Made by a program: the position numbers and the translations under genes
The notes under the pieces: generated by a model
The model's database searches: none
Told to the model about the DNA's origin: nothing
What the model saw: only the letters and a program-made list of their open reading frames with translations
Origin: Chromobacterium haemolyticum
GTDB lineage: Bacteria > Pseudomonadota > Gammaproteobacteria > Burkholderiales > Chromobacteriaceae
Direction: 5' to 3'
Length of the DNA stretch: 64,000 nt
Assembly: GCF_002081825.1 (NCBI RefSeq)
Contig: NZ_MUKU01000001.1
Coordinates: 1-64,000, forward strand
Shown: positions 25,498 to 34,223 of the stretch, in pieces
How positions within the stretch are numbered: position 1 is the first letter of the stretch
Layout of the letters: each line of letters starts with the position of its first letter

Positions 25498-28143
25498 TTA
25501 CTCCGCGGCGTGATCGTCCTGCTCGATGGTTTCGGCCTGCTCGCCCGGTTTTTCCTTGCGGGCGCTGCCTTCCACCATATTGATAACGAACAGCCGGCAT
25601 TGCAGCGAGCCGTTGTACAGCGGGGTGCGGCGCTTGGGCGACAGATGGACCAGCTTGGCCAGGCGCAGGTCGCCGCTGAACAGGTTGGCGTGCCAGCCGG
25701 CGAAGTGGGCTTTCAGCCAGTCGCCCAGCAGCGGATACCACTCGGCCAGCTGGTCCAGTTCGTCCATGCGCACGCCGTAGGGCGGGTTGGCCACCAGGAT
25801 GCCGTTTTCGCCGTTGGGACGGGCGTCCAGCACGTCCATCGCCTCCAGTTCCACCAGGCCGGAGAGGCCGGCGCGTTCCAGGTTGTCCTTGGCGACGTTG
25901 ATGATGGCCTGGTCGCGGTCGGAGCCGTTGATCGCCAGCTTGGCCAGTGGTTTTTCCGCGTGCTGGGCGTCCAGCAGCAGTTTTTCCCAGCTGGCGGAAT
26001 CGAAGCCGCGCAGTTTCTGGAAGGCGAATTTGCGTTGGCGGCCCGGCGCGCGGTTCAGCGCGATGTCGGCGGCTTCCACCAGGAAGGTGCCGCTGCCGCA
26101 CATCGGGTCCAGCAGCGGCTGGCTGCCGTTGTAGCCGGTCAGCATCAGGATGCCGGCGGCCAGGTTTTCACGCAGCGGCGCGTCGCCGGTTTCCTGGCGC
26201 CAGCCGCGCTTGAACAGCGGTTCGCCGCTGGTGTCCAGGTAGATGGTGGCGCTGTCTTCGGTCAGGAAGACATGGACGCGCACGTCCGGGTGGCGGGTAT
26301 CGACATTGGGACGGCCCAGCTGCGCCTGGCGGAAGCGGTCGCAGATCGCGTCCTTCACCTTCAGCGAGATGAAGTCCAGGCTTTTGAAGTGACAGCGGAT
26401 GGCGTCGGTCTTCAGCTTGATGCTGTTGGATACGTCGAACCAGCGCGGCCAGTCCACGTTCATCGCCAGGCGGTAGATGTCTTGCTCGTTGCGGTAGCCG
26501 CCCTGGGCCAGTTGCAGCAGCACGCGGCTGGCGGTGCGGCTGTGCAGGTTGGCCGCCATCAGCAGATCGCGGTCGCCGGCGAAGGCCACGCCGCCGTCGG
26601 CGGCGGCGATGTCGCGCGCGCCCAGGCCGCGCAACTCGTCGGCCAGAATGGCTTCCAGGCCGCGCGGGCAGGGGGCGAACAAGGACAGCACGCTGTCGCG
26701 CACCTGGGTCAGGCTCGGGGCTTGGCGTTCGGACGGCGTGTGGCGCGGCGCGTCGGCGTAGCGGTGTTCTCCGCGGGTTTCCACGCGGTGTTGGTCGCCC
26801 AGCGGCTTCAGGCTGCCGGCGCCGGGTTTGCCGAACTGTTGGCGAGTTTCGCCTTCACGACGCTCGTGGCGCGGGCGTTCTTCCTGTTGCCATTGACGCG
26901 GCGCGCGTTCGGCGTCGTCGCGGCGGACGTCGTTGTCGCGGTAGGACGGCTTGCTGAACAGCTTGCGCGTGCCGCCTTCGCTACGCTCGGCCGGTTCGCC
27001 TTGAGGACGGTCCTGGCGCGGCGCTGCTTCGGTGTCGTCGCGGCGGCTGCGGTTGTCGCGTTCGGCGGATTTGCCGAACAGTTTGCGCGGGCCGCCCTCG
27101 TCGCGTTCAGCCGGCTCGTTTTGCTGCCACGGCTTGCGCGGCGCTTGCTCGGCGTCGTCGCGGCGGAAACGGTTTTCGCGCTCGGCGGACGGGGTGAAGG
27201 GCTTGCGTTGCGCTTCATCGTGGCGTTCGCCATGCTGGCGCTCTTGCCACGGTTTGCGCGGCGCTTGTTCTGCGTCGTCGCGACGGAAGTTGTGGTCGCG
27301 GTTGGCCTGCTTGCTGAACAGTTTGCGCGGGCCGCCCTCGCTGCGTTCCGCCGGCTCGTTTTGCTGCCACGGCTTGCGCGGGGATTGTTCGGCGTCGTCG
27401 CGGCGGAAGCGCTGCTCTCGGTCGGCGGACAGGTTGAACGGTTTGCGCGGCTGATCCACGTGGCGTTCGCCGTCGCGTTGTTGCCAGCGCGGTTTGCCTT
27501 GCGGCGCGCCTTGTTCGCCGTCCCGCTCCAGATGCAGCGGTTTGCGGCCGGACGGGCCGCGGTCGCGGCTGTAAGGCTTGCGTTCTTGTTCCACGTCCGC
27601 GGCGGCGTTCAGCGGTTTGCGGCCGGATGGGCCGCGGTCTCGGCTGTAATCGCGCGGCTCGCGGTCTTCGCGGTGATGGAAGGGCTTTTTGGGGCCGCTG
27701 CCTTGCGGGCGCTCTTCGCCGTCGCGGGCGAAGCTGCGTGGCTGCCAGTTGTTGCCGCGCTCTTTATTGAAGCGGTCCTGCTTGAAATTATCTTGGCCTT
27801 CGTTGCGTTCAAAGCGCTGCTGGCCTTGCGGGCGGCGTTCGTTGCCATAGGGCTTGTCGCGCCCGGCCTGTTGGTCGCGTCCTTGGTAGGGGCCGCGCTT
27901 GCCGCCGTCTCGCGGGGCTTGTCCCTGTCCTGGGCCGCGGTCTTGCCAGTTGGGCTTGGCGTTGCCTGGGCGCGGGCCGGAATAGGGCGCGCGCGGCGAG
28001 GCGTCGGCCGAAGGCGCTTTCTTCTGGATCACGGGGCTTTTACCGGCCGGGCTGTCTCCGCCTGCCGGCGAACTGGCCTCATTGTCGCGGCTATTGAAAT
28101 CGCGGCGCATATTGGCACGCTGGCGGGAACGGAAACTGGACAT
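25498..28143 (-). CDS. rlmL: 23S rRNA m2G methyltransferase RlmL-like with long repetitive N-terminus
   Basis: An 881-residue protein. Residues about 1-480 are low-complexity, rich in Arg, Asp, Glu, Pro and Gln, including five tandem repeats of about 40 residues (pattern RKxFxxSAERxxRxRRDDAEQAPRK...). The last 400 residues are a THUMP domain plus Rossmann methyltransferase: APCPRGLEAILADELRGLG, LDPMCGSGTFLVEAA (SAM site) and VANPPYGVRM (NPPY catalytic motif). It should methylate G2445 of 23S rRNA, like the N-terminal half of E. coli RlmKL; the RlmK half is absent. AAGGAAG precedes ATG 28143. Confidence 0.88.
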   Translation of the reverse strand: MSSFRSRQRANMRRDFNSRDNEASSPAGGDSPAGKSPVIQKKAPSADASPRAPYSGPRPGNAKPNWQDRGPGQGQAPRDGGKRGPYQGRDQQAGRDKPYGNERRPQGQQRFERNEGQDNFKQDRFNKERGNNWQPRSFARDGEERPQGSGPKKPFHHREDREPRDYSRDRGPSGRKPLNAAADVEQERKPYSRDRGPSGRKPLHLERDGEQGAPQGKPRWQQRDGERHVDQPRKPFNLSADREQRFRRDDAEQSPRKPWQQNEPAERSEGGPRKLFSKQANRDHNFRRDDAEQAPRKPWQERQHGERHDEAQRKPFTPSAERENRFRRDDAEQAPRKPWQQNEPAERDEGGPRKLFGKSAERDNRSRRDDTEAAPRQDRPQGEPAERSEGGTRKLFSKPSYRDNDVRRDDAERAPRQWQQEERPRHERREGETRQQFGKPGAGSLKPLGDQHRVETRGEHRYADAPRHTPSERQAPSLTQVRDSVLSLFAPCPRGLEAILADELRGLGARDIAAADGGVAFAGDRDLLMAANLHSRTASRVLLQLAQGGYRNEQDIYRLAMNVDWPRWFDVSNSIKLKTDAIRCHFKSLDFISLKVKDAICDRFRQAQLGRPNVDTRHPDVRVHVFLTEDSATIYLDTSGEPLFKRGWRQETGDAPLRENLAAGILMLTGYNGSQPLLDPMCGSGTFLVEAADIALNRAPGRQRKFAFQKLRGFDSASWEKLLLDAQHAEKPLAKLAINGSDRDQAIINVAKDNLERAGLSGLVELEAMDVLDARPNGENGILVANPPYGVRMDELDQLAEWYPLLGDWLKAHFAGWHANLFSGDLRLAKLVHLSPKRRTPLYNGSLQCRLFVINMVEGSARKEKPGEQAETIEQDDHAAE
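26846..27448 (-). repeat. five tandem 120-bp coding repeats in rlmL
   Basis: The block encodes five consecutive repeats of about 40 residues within the N-terminal disordered region; the first begins RKPFNLSADREQRF, the second RKLFSKQANRDHNF, the third RKPFTPSAERENRF. Units keep RRDDAEQxPRK nearly invariant. Such in-frame DNA repeats are prone to copy-number change between strains. Confidence 0.85.
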
Positions 28144-28263
28144 GGAACTTCCTTGAGTAAGCAGACTTTTAAGCAATTCTTTGATTTTAACTTATTTGTC
28201 CGGAGGCTGCTTGGTGACAGCGAGGGTTTCCGCTACCATATCCGGTTCGATTCAAGATGATAG

Positions 28264-29310
28264 ATGATGTTGCACAGCTCATTCGCCGCGCGGCTGACCG
28301 CCTGGCAAAAAACGCATGGACGCCATGATTTGCCGTGGCAGGTCAGCGACCCGTACCGGATCTGGCTGTCCGAGATCATGCTGCAGCAGACCCAGGTCAA
28401 AAGCGTGCTGGAATATTACCCGCGCTTTCTCGCCCGCTTTCCGGACGTGGCGGCCTTGGCCGCCGCGCCGCAGGAAGATGTGCTGGCGCTGTGGAGCGGC
28501 CTGGGCTATTACAGCCGGGCGCGCAATCTGCACAAGGCGGCGCAGATGGTGATGGCCGAGTTTGGCGGCGGCTTCCCGGCCGAGCGCCAGCAACTGGAGC
28601 GCCTGCCCGGCGTGGGGCGTTCCACCGCCGCGGCAATCGCTTCTTTCGCTTTTGGCCAGCGGGAGACCATTCTGGACGGCAACGTCAAACGGGTGTTGAC
28701 CCGTTGCTTTGGCATTGACGGCTTTCCCGGCGAGAAGGCGGTGGAGCAGCGCTTGTGGCGGCTGGCCGAAGACCTGCTGCCGCGGGAGGCGGCGCTGATG
28801 AGCGCCTACACTCAAGGTTTGATGGACTTGGGCGCCACGGTGTGCAGCCGCGGCAAGCCGGCCTGTACCGTCTGCCCTATGGTGGATGGCTGTGTGGCGG
28901 CGGGGGAGGGACGCACTGGCGAACTGCCGACGCGGCGGCCGAAGAAAACGGTGCCCACGCGCCATACGGTGATGCTGCTGGCCACGCACGAGGACAAGGT
29001 ATGGCTGCTGCGGCGACCGCCTTCCGGTATTTGGGGCGGGTTGTTGTCGCTGCCGGAGTTCGAGACCTCGATGCAGGCCGAGGACTGGCTGCAGCGGGCG
29101 GGGCAGGGCGACGCCTTGCCGGCCTGGCCGGAGTTGGAACACGTGTTCACGCATTATCGTTTGATCATTACGCCGTTGCCGGCGCGCCTGGATGGCTTGA
29201 ACGGCGGCGCGGCGATGGAGGACAACGGCCAGTGGCTGCCGTTGGCGGAAGCGCCGGACGCCGGTGTGCCCGCGCCGGTGCGCCGGCTGTTGTTGCGCTT
29301 GGCCGAGTAG
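28264..29310 (+). CDS. mutY: A/G-specific adenine DNA glycosylase
   Basis: A 348-residue base-excision glycosylase removing adenine opposite 8-oxoG. It has SEIMLQQTQV (catalytic Glu), the helix-hairpin-helix LERLPGVGRSTAAAI with Asp in ILDGNVKRVL, the 4Fe-4S cluster pattern C-x6-C-x2-C-x5-C (CSRGKPACTVCPMVDGC) and a C-terminal NUDIX-like domain reading 8-oxoG (WLLRRPPSGIWGGLLSLPEF). Start is ATG 28264 or the adjacent 28267. Confidence 0.95.
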   Translation: MMLHSSFAARLTAWQKTHGRHDLPWQVSDPYRIWLSEIMLQQTQVKSVLEYYPRFLARFPDVAALAAAPQEDVLALWSGLGYYSRARNLHKAAQMVMAEFGGGFPAERQQLERLPGVGRSTAAAIASFAFGQRETILDGNVKRVLTRCFGIDGFPGEKAVEQRLWRLAEDLLPREAALMSAYTQGLMDLGATVCSRGKPACTVCPMVDGCVAAGEGRTGELPTRRPKKTVPTRHTVMLLATHEDKVWLLRRPPSGIWGGLLSLPEFETSMQAEDWLQRAGQGDALPAWPELEHVFTHYRLIITPLPARLDGLNGGAAMEDNGQWLPLAEAPDAGVPAPVRRLLLRLAE

Positions 29311-29354
29311 CCGGGCGCTGTCGAAACACGATTTGATTGAGTTACTGGGTTGAT

Positions 29355-31559
29355 ATGGTTTCCGTAGTTCGTTCGATGGCTGACACCCTGGCAGACGCGG
29401 CTAATCCGCAGCGCTGGCTGGAGGGCTTGTCTTCTTCGCTCAGCGGGGAAGAGCAGGCGATGCTCACTCGCGCCTTTGACGAGGCGCGCGCCTTGTACTG
29501 CGGCAAGACCATGGCCCAGACGGGCGAGGACTTGTTCAACCACGCGGTGGCCGCCGCCGCCATCGTGGCGGATCTGAATCTGTTGCCGGACGCCATCGTC
29601 GCCACCTTGATGTTCGCCGCTTCGGATTACCGCGAGGATTGGCAGGTCTGGCTCTCCGAAACCTTCAACCCCACGGTGGCGGTGCTGGTGGAAGGGGTCA
29701 ACGGCGTGCGCCGCATCACCGAGCTGGCGCGTATCGACAAGCTTTCCACGCCGGAGGAGCGCGCGCGTCAGGCGGAAACCATGCGCAAGATGCTGCTGGC
29801 CATGGTGGCGGATATCCGCGTGGTGCTGATCAAGCTGGCCTGGCGCACCCAGACTATGCACTACCTGGCCGAGGTGGCGGACGAGACGGTGCGCCGCCGC
29901 ATCGCCACCGAGACGTTGGACCTGTTCGCGCCCCTGGCCAACCGCCTGGGGGTATGGCAGATCAAGTGGGAGCTGGAGGACCTGGGCTTCCGCCATACCG
30001 AGCCGGACAGCTACAAGCGCATCGCCAAGCTGTTGGACGAGCGCCGGCTGGAGCGCATCGATTATATCGACCGGCTGCTGAACACCTTGCGCGCGGAGCT
30101 GAAGAACGCCGGCGTGAAGGCGGAAGTCGCCGGCCGGCCCAAGCACATCTTCTCCATCTGGAAGAAGATGAAGAAGAAAAAGCTGGATTTCTGCGAGCTT
30201 TACGATATCCGCGCGGTGCGCATCCTGGTAGAGCGGCTGCCGGACTGCTACACGGCGCTGGGCATTATTCACGGGACCTGGCAGCCGATTCCGGGCGAGT
30301 TCGACGACTACATCTCCCACCCCAAGGCCAATAATTACCGCAGCCTGCACACCGCGGTGATCGGGCCGGAGGATAAGGCGGTGGAGGTGCAGATCCGCAC
30401 TTTCGAGATGCACGAGCACGCCGAGTTCGGCGTGGCCGCGCACTGGCGCTATAAGGAAGGCGGCAAGGGCGACGCCGCCTATGAGGAGAAAATCTCCTGG
30501 CTGCGTCAATTGCTGGACTGGCGCGAGGAGATGTCGGACCGCGAAGGCCTGGCCGAGGCGTTCAAGACTGAGCTGTTCGCCGACACCATCTATGTATTGA
30601 CGCCGCAAGGCCGGGTGATGGCCTTGCCGTTTGGCGCCACCCCCATCGATTTCGCCTACTCGGTGCACACCAATCTGGGCCACCGCTGCCGCGGCGCCAA
30701 GGTGGAGGGGCAGATTGTGCCCTTGTCCACGCCGCTGCAAAACGGCCAGCGGGTGGAGATCATCACCGCCAAGGAGGGCGGGCCGTCGGTGAACTGGCTG
30801 CACGACGGCTGGGTGAAGAGCCATCGCGCCATTTCCAAGATCCGCCAGCACATCCGCCTGCTCAACGCGGACACCGTGCGCGAAACCGGCAAGATGTTGT
30901 TTGAGCGCGAGCTGGCCCGCCACAGCCATATGCAACCCAATCTGGGGGCGCTGGCGGAGAAGTTGGGCTACGACAAACTGGAAGAAGTGTACGGCGCGCT
31001 GGGTCATGGCGAGTTGACCACGCGGGTGGTGTCCAACGCCATCGTCAGCTTCGCGCCGCCGCCGCCGGCGGACGTGGCGCCGGAAAGCCTGGTCAAGGCC
31101 AGCAAGGGCGGCCACGACGCGGGCGGGGTGCTGATCGAGGGCGTGGACAATCTGATGACGGTGCTGGCCAAGTGCTGCAAGCCGGCGCCGCCGGACGGGG
31201 TAATGGGTTTCGTCACCAAGGGGCGCGGCATTTCCATTCATCGCACCAACTGCCTGACCCTGAAAAAGTTGTCGGTGGAGGTGCCGGAGCGGCTGATCGC
31301 CGCCGAATGGGGAGATCAGCGCAGCAGCGTCTTCCCCATCGACATCGAAATCATCGCCATGGACCGTCCCGGCCTGCTGCGCGATCTGTCCGACGTGTTG
31401 TCGCGCGAAAAGTTGAATCTGATCGGGGTCAACACCTTGTCGCGCGACACTCGCGCCCGCATGCGCTTCACTGTGGAGGTGCGCCAGGTGCAGGACATCA
31501 GCCGGGTGTTGTCGCGGATGATGGAGTTGAGTGGGGTGCAGGAGGCGCGGCGTTTGTAA
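29355..31559 (+). CDS. relA: GTP pyrophosphokinase RelA
   Basis: A 734-residue stringent-response (p)ppGpp synthetase. The N-terminal hydrolase domain has lost the HD motif (FNHAVAAAAIVADLNL and LMFAASDYRED in place of HD...HDxxED), so it is a synthetase-only RelA. The synthetase core is intact (RPKHIFSIWKKMKKKKL, DIRAVRILV, SHPKANNYRSLHTAVI), followed by TGS, helical, zinc-finger (AKCCKPAPPDGVMGFVT) and ACT (IDIEIIAMDRPGLLRDL) domains that sense uncharged tRNA on ribosomes. ATG 29355 is used. The TAA stop leads straight into two tandem repeat elements. Confidence 0.95.
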   Translation: MVSVVRSMADTLADAANPQRWLEGLSSSLSGEEQAMLTRAFDEARALYCGKTMAQTGEDLFNHAVAAAAIVADLNLLPDAIVATLMFAASDYREDWQVWLSETFNPTVAVLVEGVNGVRRITELARIDKLSTPEERARQAETMRKMLLAMVADIRVVLIKLAWRTQTMHYLAEVADETVRRRIATETLDLFAPLANRLGVWQIKWELEDLGFRHTEPDSYKRIAKLLDERRLERIDYIDRLLNTLRAELKNAGVKAEVAGRPKHIFSIWKKMKKKKLDFCELYDIRAVRILVERLPDCYTALGIIHGTWQPIPGEFDDYISHPKANNYRSLHTAVIGPEDKAVEVQIRTFEMHEHAEFGVAAHWRYKEGGKGDAAYEEKISWLRQLLDWREEMSDREGLAEAFKTELFADTIYVLTPQGRVMALPFGATPIDFAYSVHTNLGHRCRGAKVEGQIVPLSTPLQNGQRVEIITAKEGGPSVNWLHDGWVKSHRAISKIRQHIRLLNADTVRETGKMLFERELARHSHMQPNLGALAEKLGYDKLEEVYGALGHGELTTRVVSNAIVSFAPPPPADVAPESLVKASKGGHDAGGVLIEGVDNLMTVLAKCCKPAPPDGVMGFVTKGRGISIHRTNCLTLKKLSVEVPERLIAAEWGDQRSSVFPIDIEIIAMDRPGLLRDLSDVLSREKLNLIGVNTLSRDTRARMRFTVEVRQVQDISRVLSRMMELSGVQEARRL

Positions 31560-31699
31560 GAACCTGTTTAAAGTCTGCTGCGCTTCGGCGATACGGCGTT
31601 GAAAACAACTTCGAAATGCTCATGTACCGCTTGTACATTCCGCTTTCTCAGCCGTTTTCGCCTTGTCTCGCTCTTGCTCGCGAGACTTTGAACAGGTTC
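31560..31699 (+). repeat. stop-codon-anchored inverted-repeat element (relA copy 1)
   Basis: A 140-bp element starting GAACCTGTTTAAAGTCTGCT right after relA TAA (31557-31559) and ending AGACTTTGAACAGGTTC. Terminal arms are about 17 bp; the interior is an imperfect palindrome centred on GTACCGCTTGTAC. It is flanked by TAA on both sides. Confidence 0.9.
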
Positions 31700-31702
31700 T
31701 AA

Positions 31703-31842
31703 GAACCTGTTGACGATCTGCTGCGCTTCGGCGATACGGCGTTGAAAACAACTTCGAAATGCTCATGTACCACCTGTACATTCCGCTTTTTCGCTCGTTT
31801 TCGCCTTGTCTCGCCTTAGCTCGCGAGATCGTCAACACGTTC
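31703..31842 (+). repeat. stop-codon-anchored inverted-repeat element (relA copy 2)
   Basis: A second 140-bp copy in direct tandem with the first, sharing the TAA at 31700-31702 and followed by TAA at 31843-31845. It starts GAACCTGTTGACGATCTGCT and ends GAGATCGTCAACACGTTC. The compensating changes in the two arms (GACGATC with GATCGTC) keep the terminal pairing, unlike in copy 1. Confidence 0.9.
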
Positions 31843-31890
31843 TAAGGCGCGACCGAGTTTGCGTTGGCACAAGTTCACCGTCGCTGTGCA

Positions 31891-31919
31891 TTGCTTTGAC
31901 TTGAAGAAATTTTCATAAT
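31891..31919 (+). promoter_or_regulatory. putative deo operon promoter
   Basis: TTGCTT (31891-31896), 17-bp spacer, CATAAT (31914-31919), about 95 bp upstream of deoC. No CytR/DeoR-type operator could be assigned. Confidence 0.4.
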
Positions 31920-32013
31920 GGGTTTTTTGCGCCGCCGCCCGCCGGTGGCGTCGAGGTTTTGGAACGCTTGGCGAGCACGCCTGGCCGTTTCTCATTGAAA
32001 GGTTTGTTAGCTC

Positions 32014-32781
32014 ATGTCCGAACTGATCGCCGCGGCGCGCCGCGCCCTGTCCCTGATGGATCTCACCACGCTGAACGACGACGACACTAACGACAAGGTC
32101 GCCGCACTGTGCCGCAAGGCCAAGAGCGAAGCCGGCACCGTGGCCGCGGTCTGCGTGTATCCGCGCTTCGTGCCCATCGCCAAGAAAACCTTGCGCGAGG
32201 CCGGCTGCCCCGAGGTAAAAGTGGCCACCGTCACCAACTTCCCGGCCGGCGACGAGGACATCTCCATCGCGGTGGCGGAAACCCGCGCCGCGATCGCCTA
32301 CGGCGCGGATGAGGTGGACGTGGTGTTTCCGTACCGGGCGCTGATGGCGGGCAAGCGCGAGGTGGGCGCGCAACTGGTGGCGGCCTGTAAGGACGCTTGT
32401 GAAGGCAAGACGCTGAAAGTCATCATCGAAAGCGGCGAGCTGAAGGACGAGGCGCTGATCCGCGAGGCTAGCCTGATCTCCATCCAGGCCGGCGCCGACT
32501 TCATCAAGACCTCCACCGGCAAGGTGCCGGTGAACGCCACGCTGGAAGCGGCCGGCGTGATGCTGTCCGCCATCCGCGAAACCGGCGGTGCCTGCGGCTT
32601 CAAGGCCGCCGGCGGCGTGCGCACCGCGGCCGAGGCGGCGGAATACCTGGAGCTGGCCGAGCATCTGCTGGGCGCGGAATGGGTGAGCGCGGAGCGCTTC
32701 CGTTTCGGCGCTTCCGGCCTGTTGGGCAATTTGCAGGCGGAAATTGAAGGGGGAGAGGTCAAGCCGATCAGCGGCTATTGA
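32014..32781 (+). CDS. deoC: deoxyribose-phosphate aldolase
   Basis: A 255-residue TIM-barrel class I aldolase splitting 2-deoxyribose 5-phosphate into acetaldehyde and glyceraldehyde 3-phosphate. Key lysines lie in [13 protein letters not shown] and [18 protein letters not shown] (Schiff-base Lys). First gene of a deoC-deoA-deoB-deoD operon running rightward. Confidence 0.95.
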   Translation: MSELIAAARRALSLMDLTTLNDDDTNDKVAALCRKAKSEAGTVAAVCVYPRFVPIAKKTLREAGCPEVKVATVTNFPAGDEDISIAVAETRAAIAYGADEVDVVFPYRALMAGKREVGAQLVAACKDACEGKTLKVIIESGELKDEALIREASLISIQAGADFIKTSTGKVPVNATLEAAGVMLSAIRETGGACGFKAAGGVRTAAEAAEYLELAEHLLGAEWVSAERFRFGASGLLGNLQAEIEGGEVKPISGY

Positions 32782-32882
32782 TCGCTCGCTGTTTCAAACA
32801 ATGGCCGTGGCGTTGGGTCCCGGCCATTATTTATTGCACGCGGCGGGTTTCGCCGCGGCAGGCGCAAGGCAGGGAGAATGCC

Positions 32883-34208
32883 ATGTTTTTGCCTCAGGAA
32901 ATCATTCGCAAGAAACGCGACGGCCAGGCGCTGTCGCAACAGGACATCCAGCAGTTCGTCGCCGGCATCACTGACGGCAGCGTGGCCGACAGCCAAATCT
33001 CCGCGCTGACCATGGCGGTGTACTTCAACGGCATGGCCCTGGAAGAAAACGTGCACATGGCGCTGGCGATGCGCGACTCCGGCCGTAGCATGCAGTGGAG
33101 CGATCTTAATCTGCCCGGCCCGGTGGTGGACAAGCACTCCACCGGCGGCGTCGGCGACGTGGTGTCGCTGATGCTGGGGCCGATGGTGGCCGCCTGCGGC
33201 GGCTTCGTGCCCATGATTTCCGGCCGCGGCTTGGGCCATACCGGCGGCACGTTGGACAAATTGTCGGCGATTCCCGGTTACAACCCCTTCCCCAGCCCGG
33301 ACGAGTTCCGCCGCGTGGTCAAGGAAGTAGGCGTGGCCATCATCGGCCAGACTTCGGACCTGGCCCCGGCCGACCGCCGCGTTTACGCGGTGCGCGACGT
33401 GACCGCGACGGTGGAATCGGTGGCGATGATCACCGCGTCTATCCTGTCCAAGAAACTGGCCGCCGGCCTGGACGCTTTGGTGATGGACGTGAAGGCCGGC
33501 ACCGGCGCCTTCATGCCGACGATGGAGAAATCCGTAGAGCTGGCGGAACGCATCGTCAAGGTGGGCAACGGCGCCGGCGTGGCCACCAGCGCGCTGATCA
33601 CCGAGATGAGCCAGCCGCTGGCTTGGACCGCCGGCAACAGCATAGAAACCCGCGAGGCGGTGCGTTACTTGAAGGGCGACGAACGCAATCCGCGCTTGCA
33701 TGAAGTGACCATGGCGTTGTGCGCCGAGATGCTGGTGGTGGGCAAGCTGGCCAAGGACGAGGCCGAGGCGCGCGACAAGCTGCAGACCGCATTGGACTCC
33801 GGCCGCGCCGCCGAGATCTTCGGCCGCATGGTGGCCGCGCTGGGCGGCCCGGCCGACTTCATGGAGAACTATGATTCCCATATGGCGCCGGCTCCCATTG
33901 TGCGCCCGGTGCTGGCCGAACGCGCCGGCTTCGTCGGCGGCATGGACACCCGCGGCATCGGCATGGCGGTGTGCGCGCTAGGCGGCGGGCGCCGCCTGCC
34001 CAGCGACGAGCTGGATTTCCGCGTCGGCTTGTCCCGCTTTGTCGAGCTGGGTCAGCGCATCGACGCCGGCGTGCCGCTAGCTTATATTCACGCGGCGGAT
34101 GAAAACAGTTTCGCCGACGCGGAGCGCCGCCTCAAGGCGGCGATCCAACTGGCTGACGCGGCACCTTCCGCGCTGCCGCTGGTCTATCAAAAGATTCGCC
34201 AGCAGTAA
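32883..34208 (+). CDS. deoA: thymidine phosphorylase
   Basis: A 441-residue pyrimidine nucleoside phosphorylase releasing thymine and deoxyribose 1-phosphate. The family block [20 protein letters not shown] (phosphate-binding), [20 protein letters not shown] and the C-terminal domain are all recognisable. ATG 32883 is supported by GGGAG; upstream frame opening is not coding. It lies 101 bp after deoC. Confidence 0.96.
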   Translation: MFLPQEIIRKKRDGQALSQQDIQQFVAGITDGSVADSQISALTMAVYFNGMALEENVHMALAMRDSGRSMQWSDLNLPGPVVDKHSTGGVGDVVSLMLGPMVAACGGFVPMISGRGLGHTGGTLDKLSAIPGYNPFPSPDEFRRVVKEVGVAIIGQTSDLAPADRRVYAVRDVTATVESVAMITASILSKKLAAGLDALVMDVKAGTGAFMPTMEKSVELAERIVKVGNGAGVATSALITEMSQPLAWTAGNSIETREAVRYLKGDERNPRLHEVTMALCAEMLVVGKLAKDEAEARDKLQTALDSGRAAEIFGRMVAALGGPADFMENYDSHMAPAPIVRPVLAERAGFVGGMDTRGIGMAVCALGGGRRLPSDELDFRVGLSRFVELGQRIDAGVPLAYIHAADENSFADAERRLKAAIQLADAAPSALPLVYQKIRQQ

Positions 34209-34223
34209 TCCCGGAGCGGCAAT

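Noticed and set aside
26846-27448. CRISPR array
   Set aside because: The 120-bp repeats are in-frame coding repeats with no unique spacers; no cas genes are present anywhere in the window.
25495-28260. A 921-residue open frame on the plus strand opposite rlmL
   Set aside because: It is antisense to a gene with clear methyltransferase motifs; the openness comes from GC-rich codon bias and the repeated N-terminal region. Its hydrophobic repeats mirror the charged rlmL repeats.
29154-31241. A 695-residue open frame opposite relA
   Set aside because: Antisense shadow of relA and the mutY end; composition typical of reverse-frame translation.
32778-32882. N-terminal extension of deoA
   Set aside because: The conserved DeoA N-terminus begins at ATG 32883 with a good ribosome-binding site; the upstream codons are intergenic.
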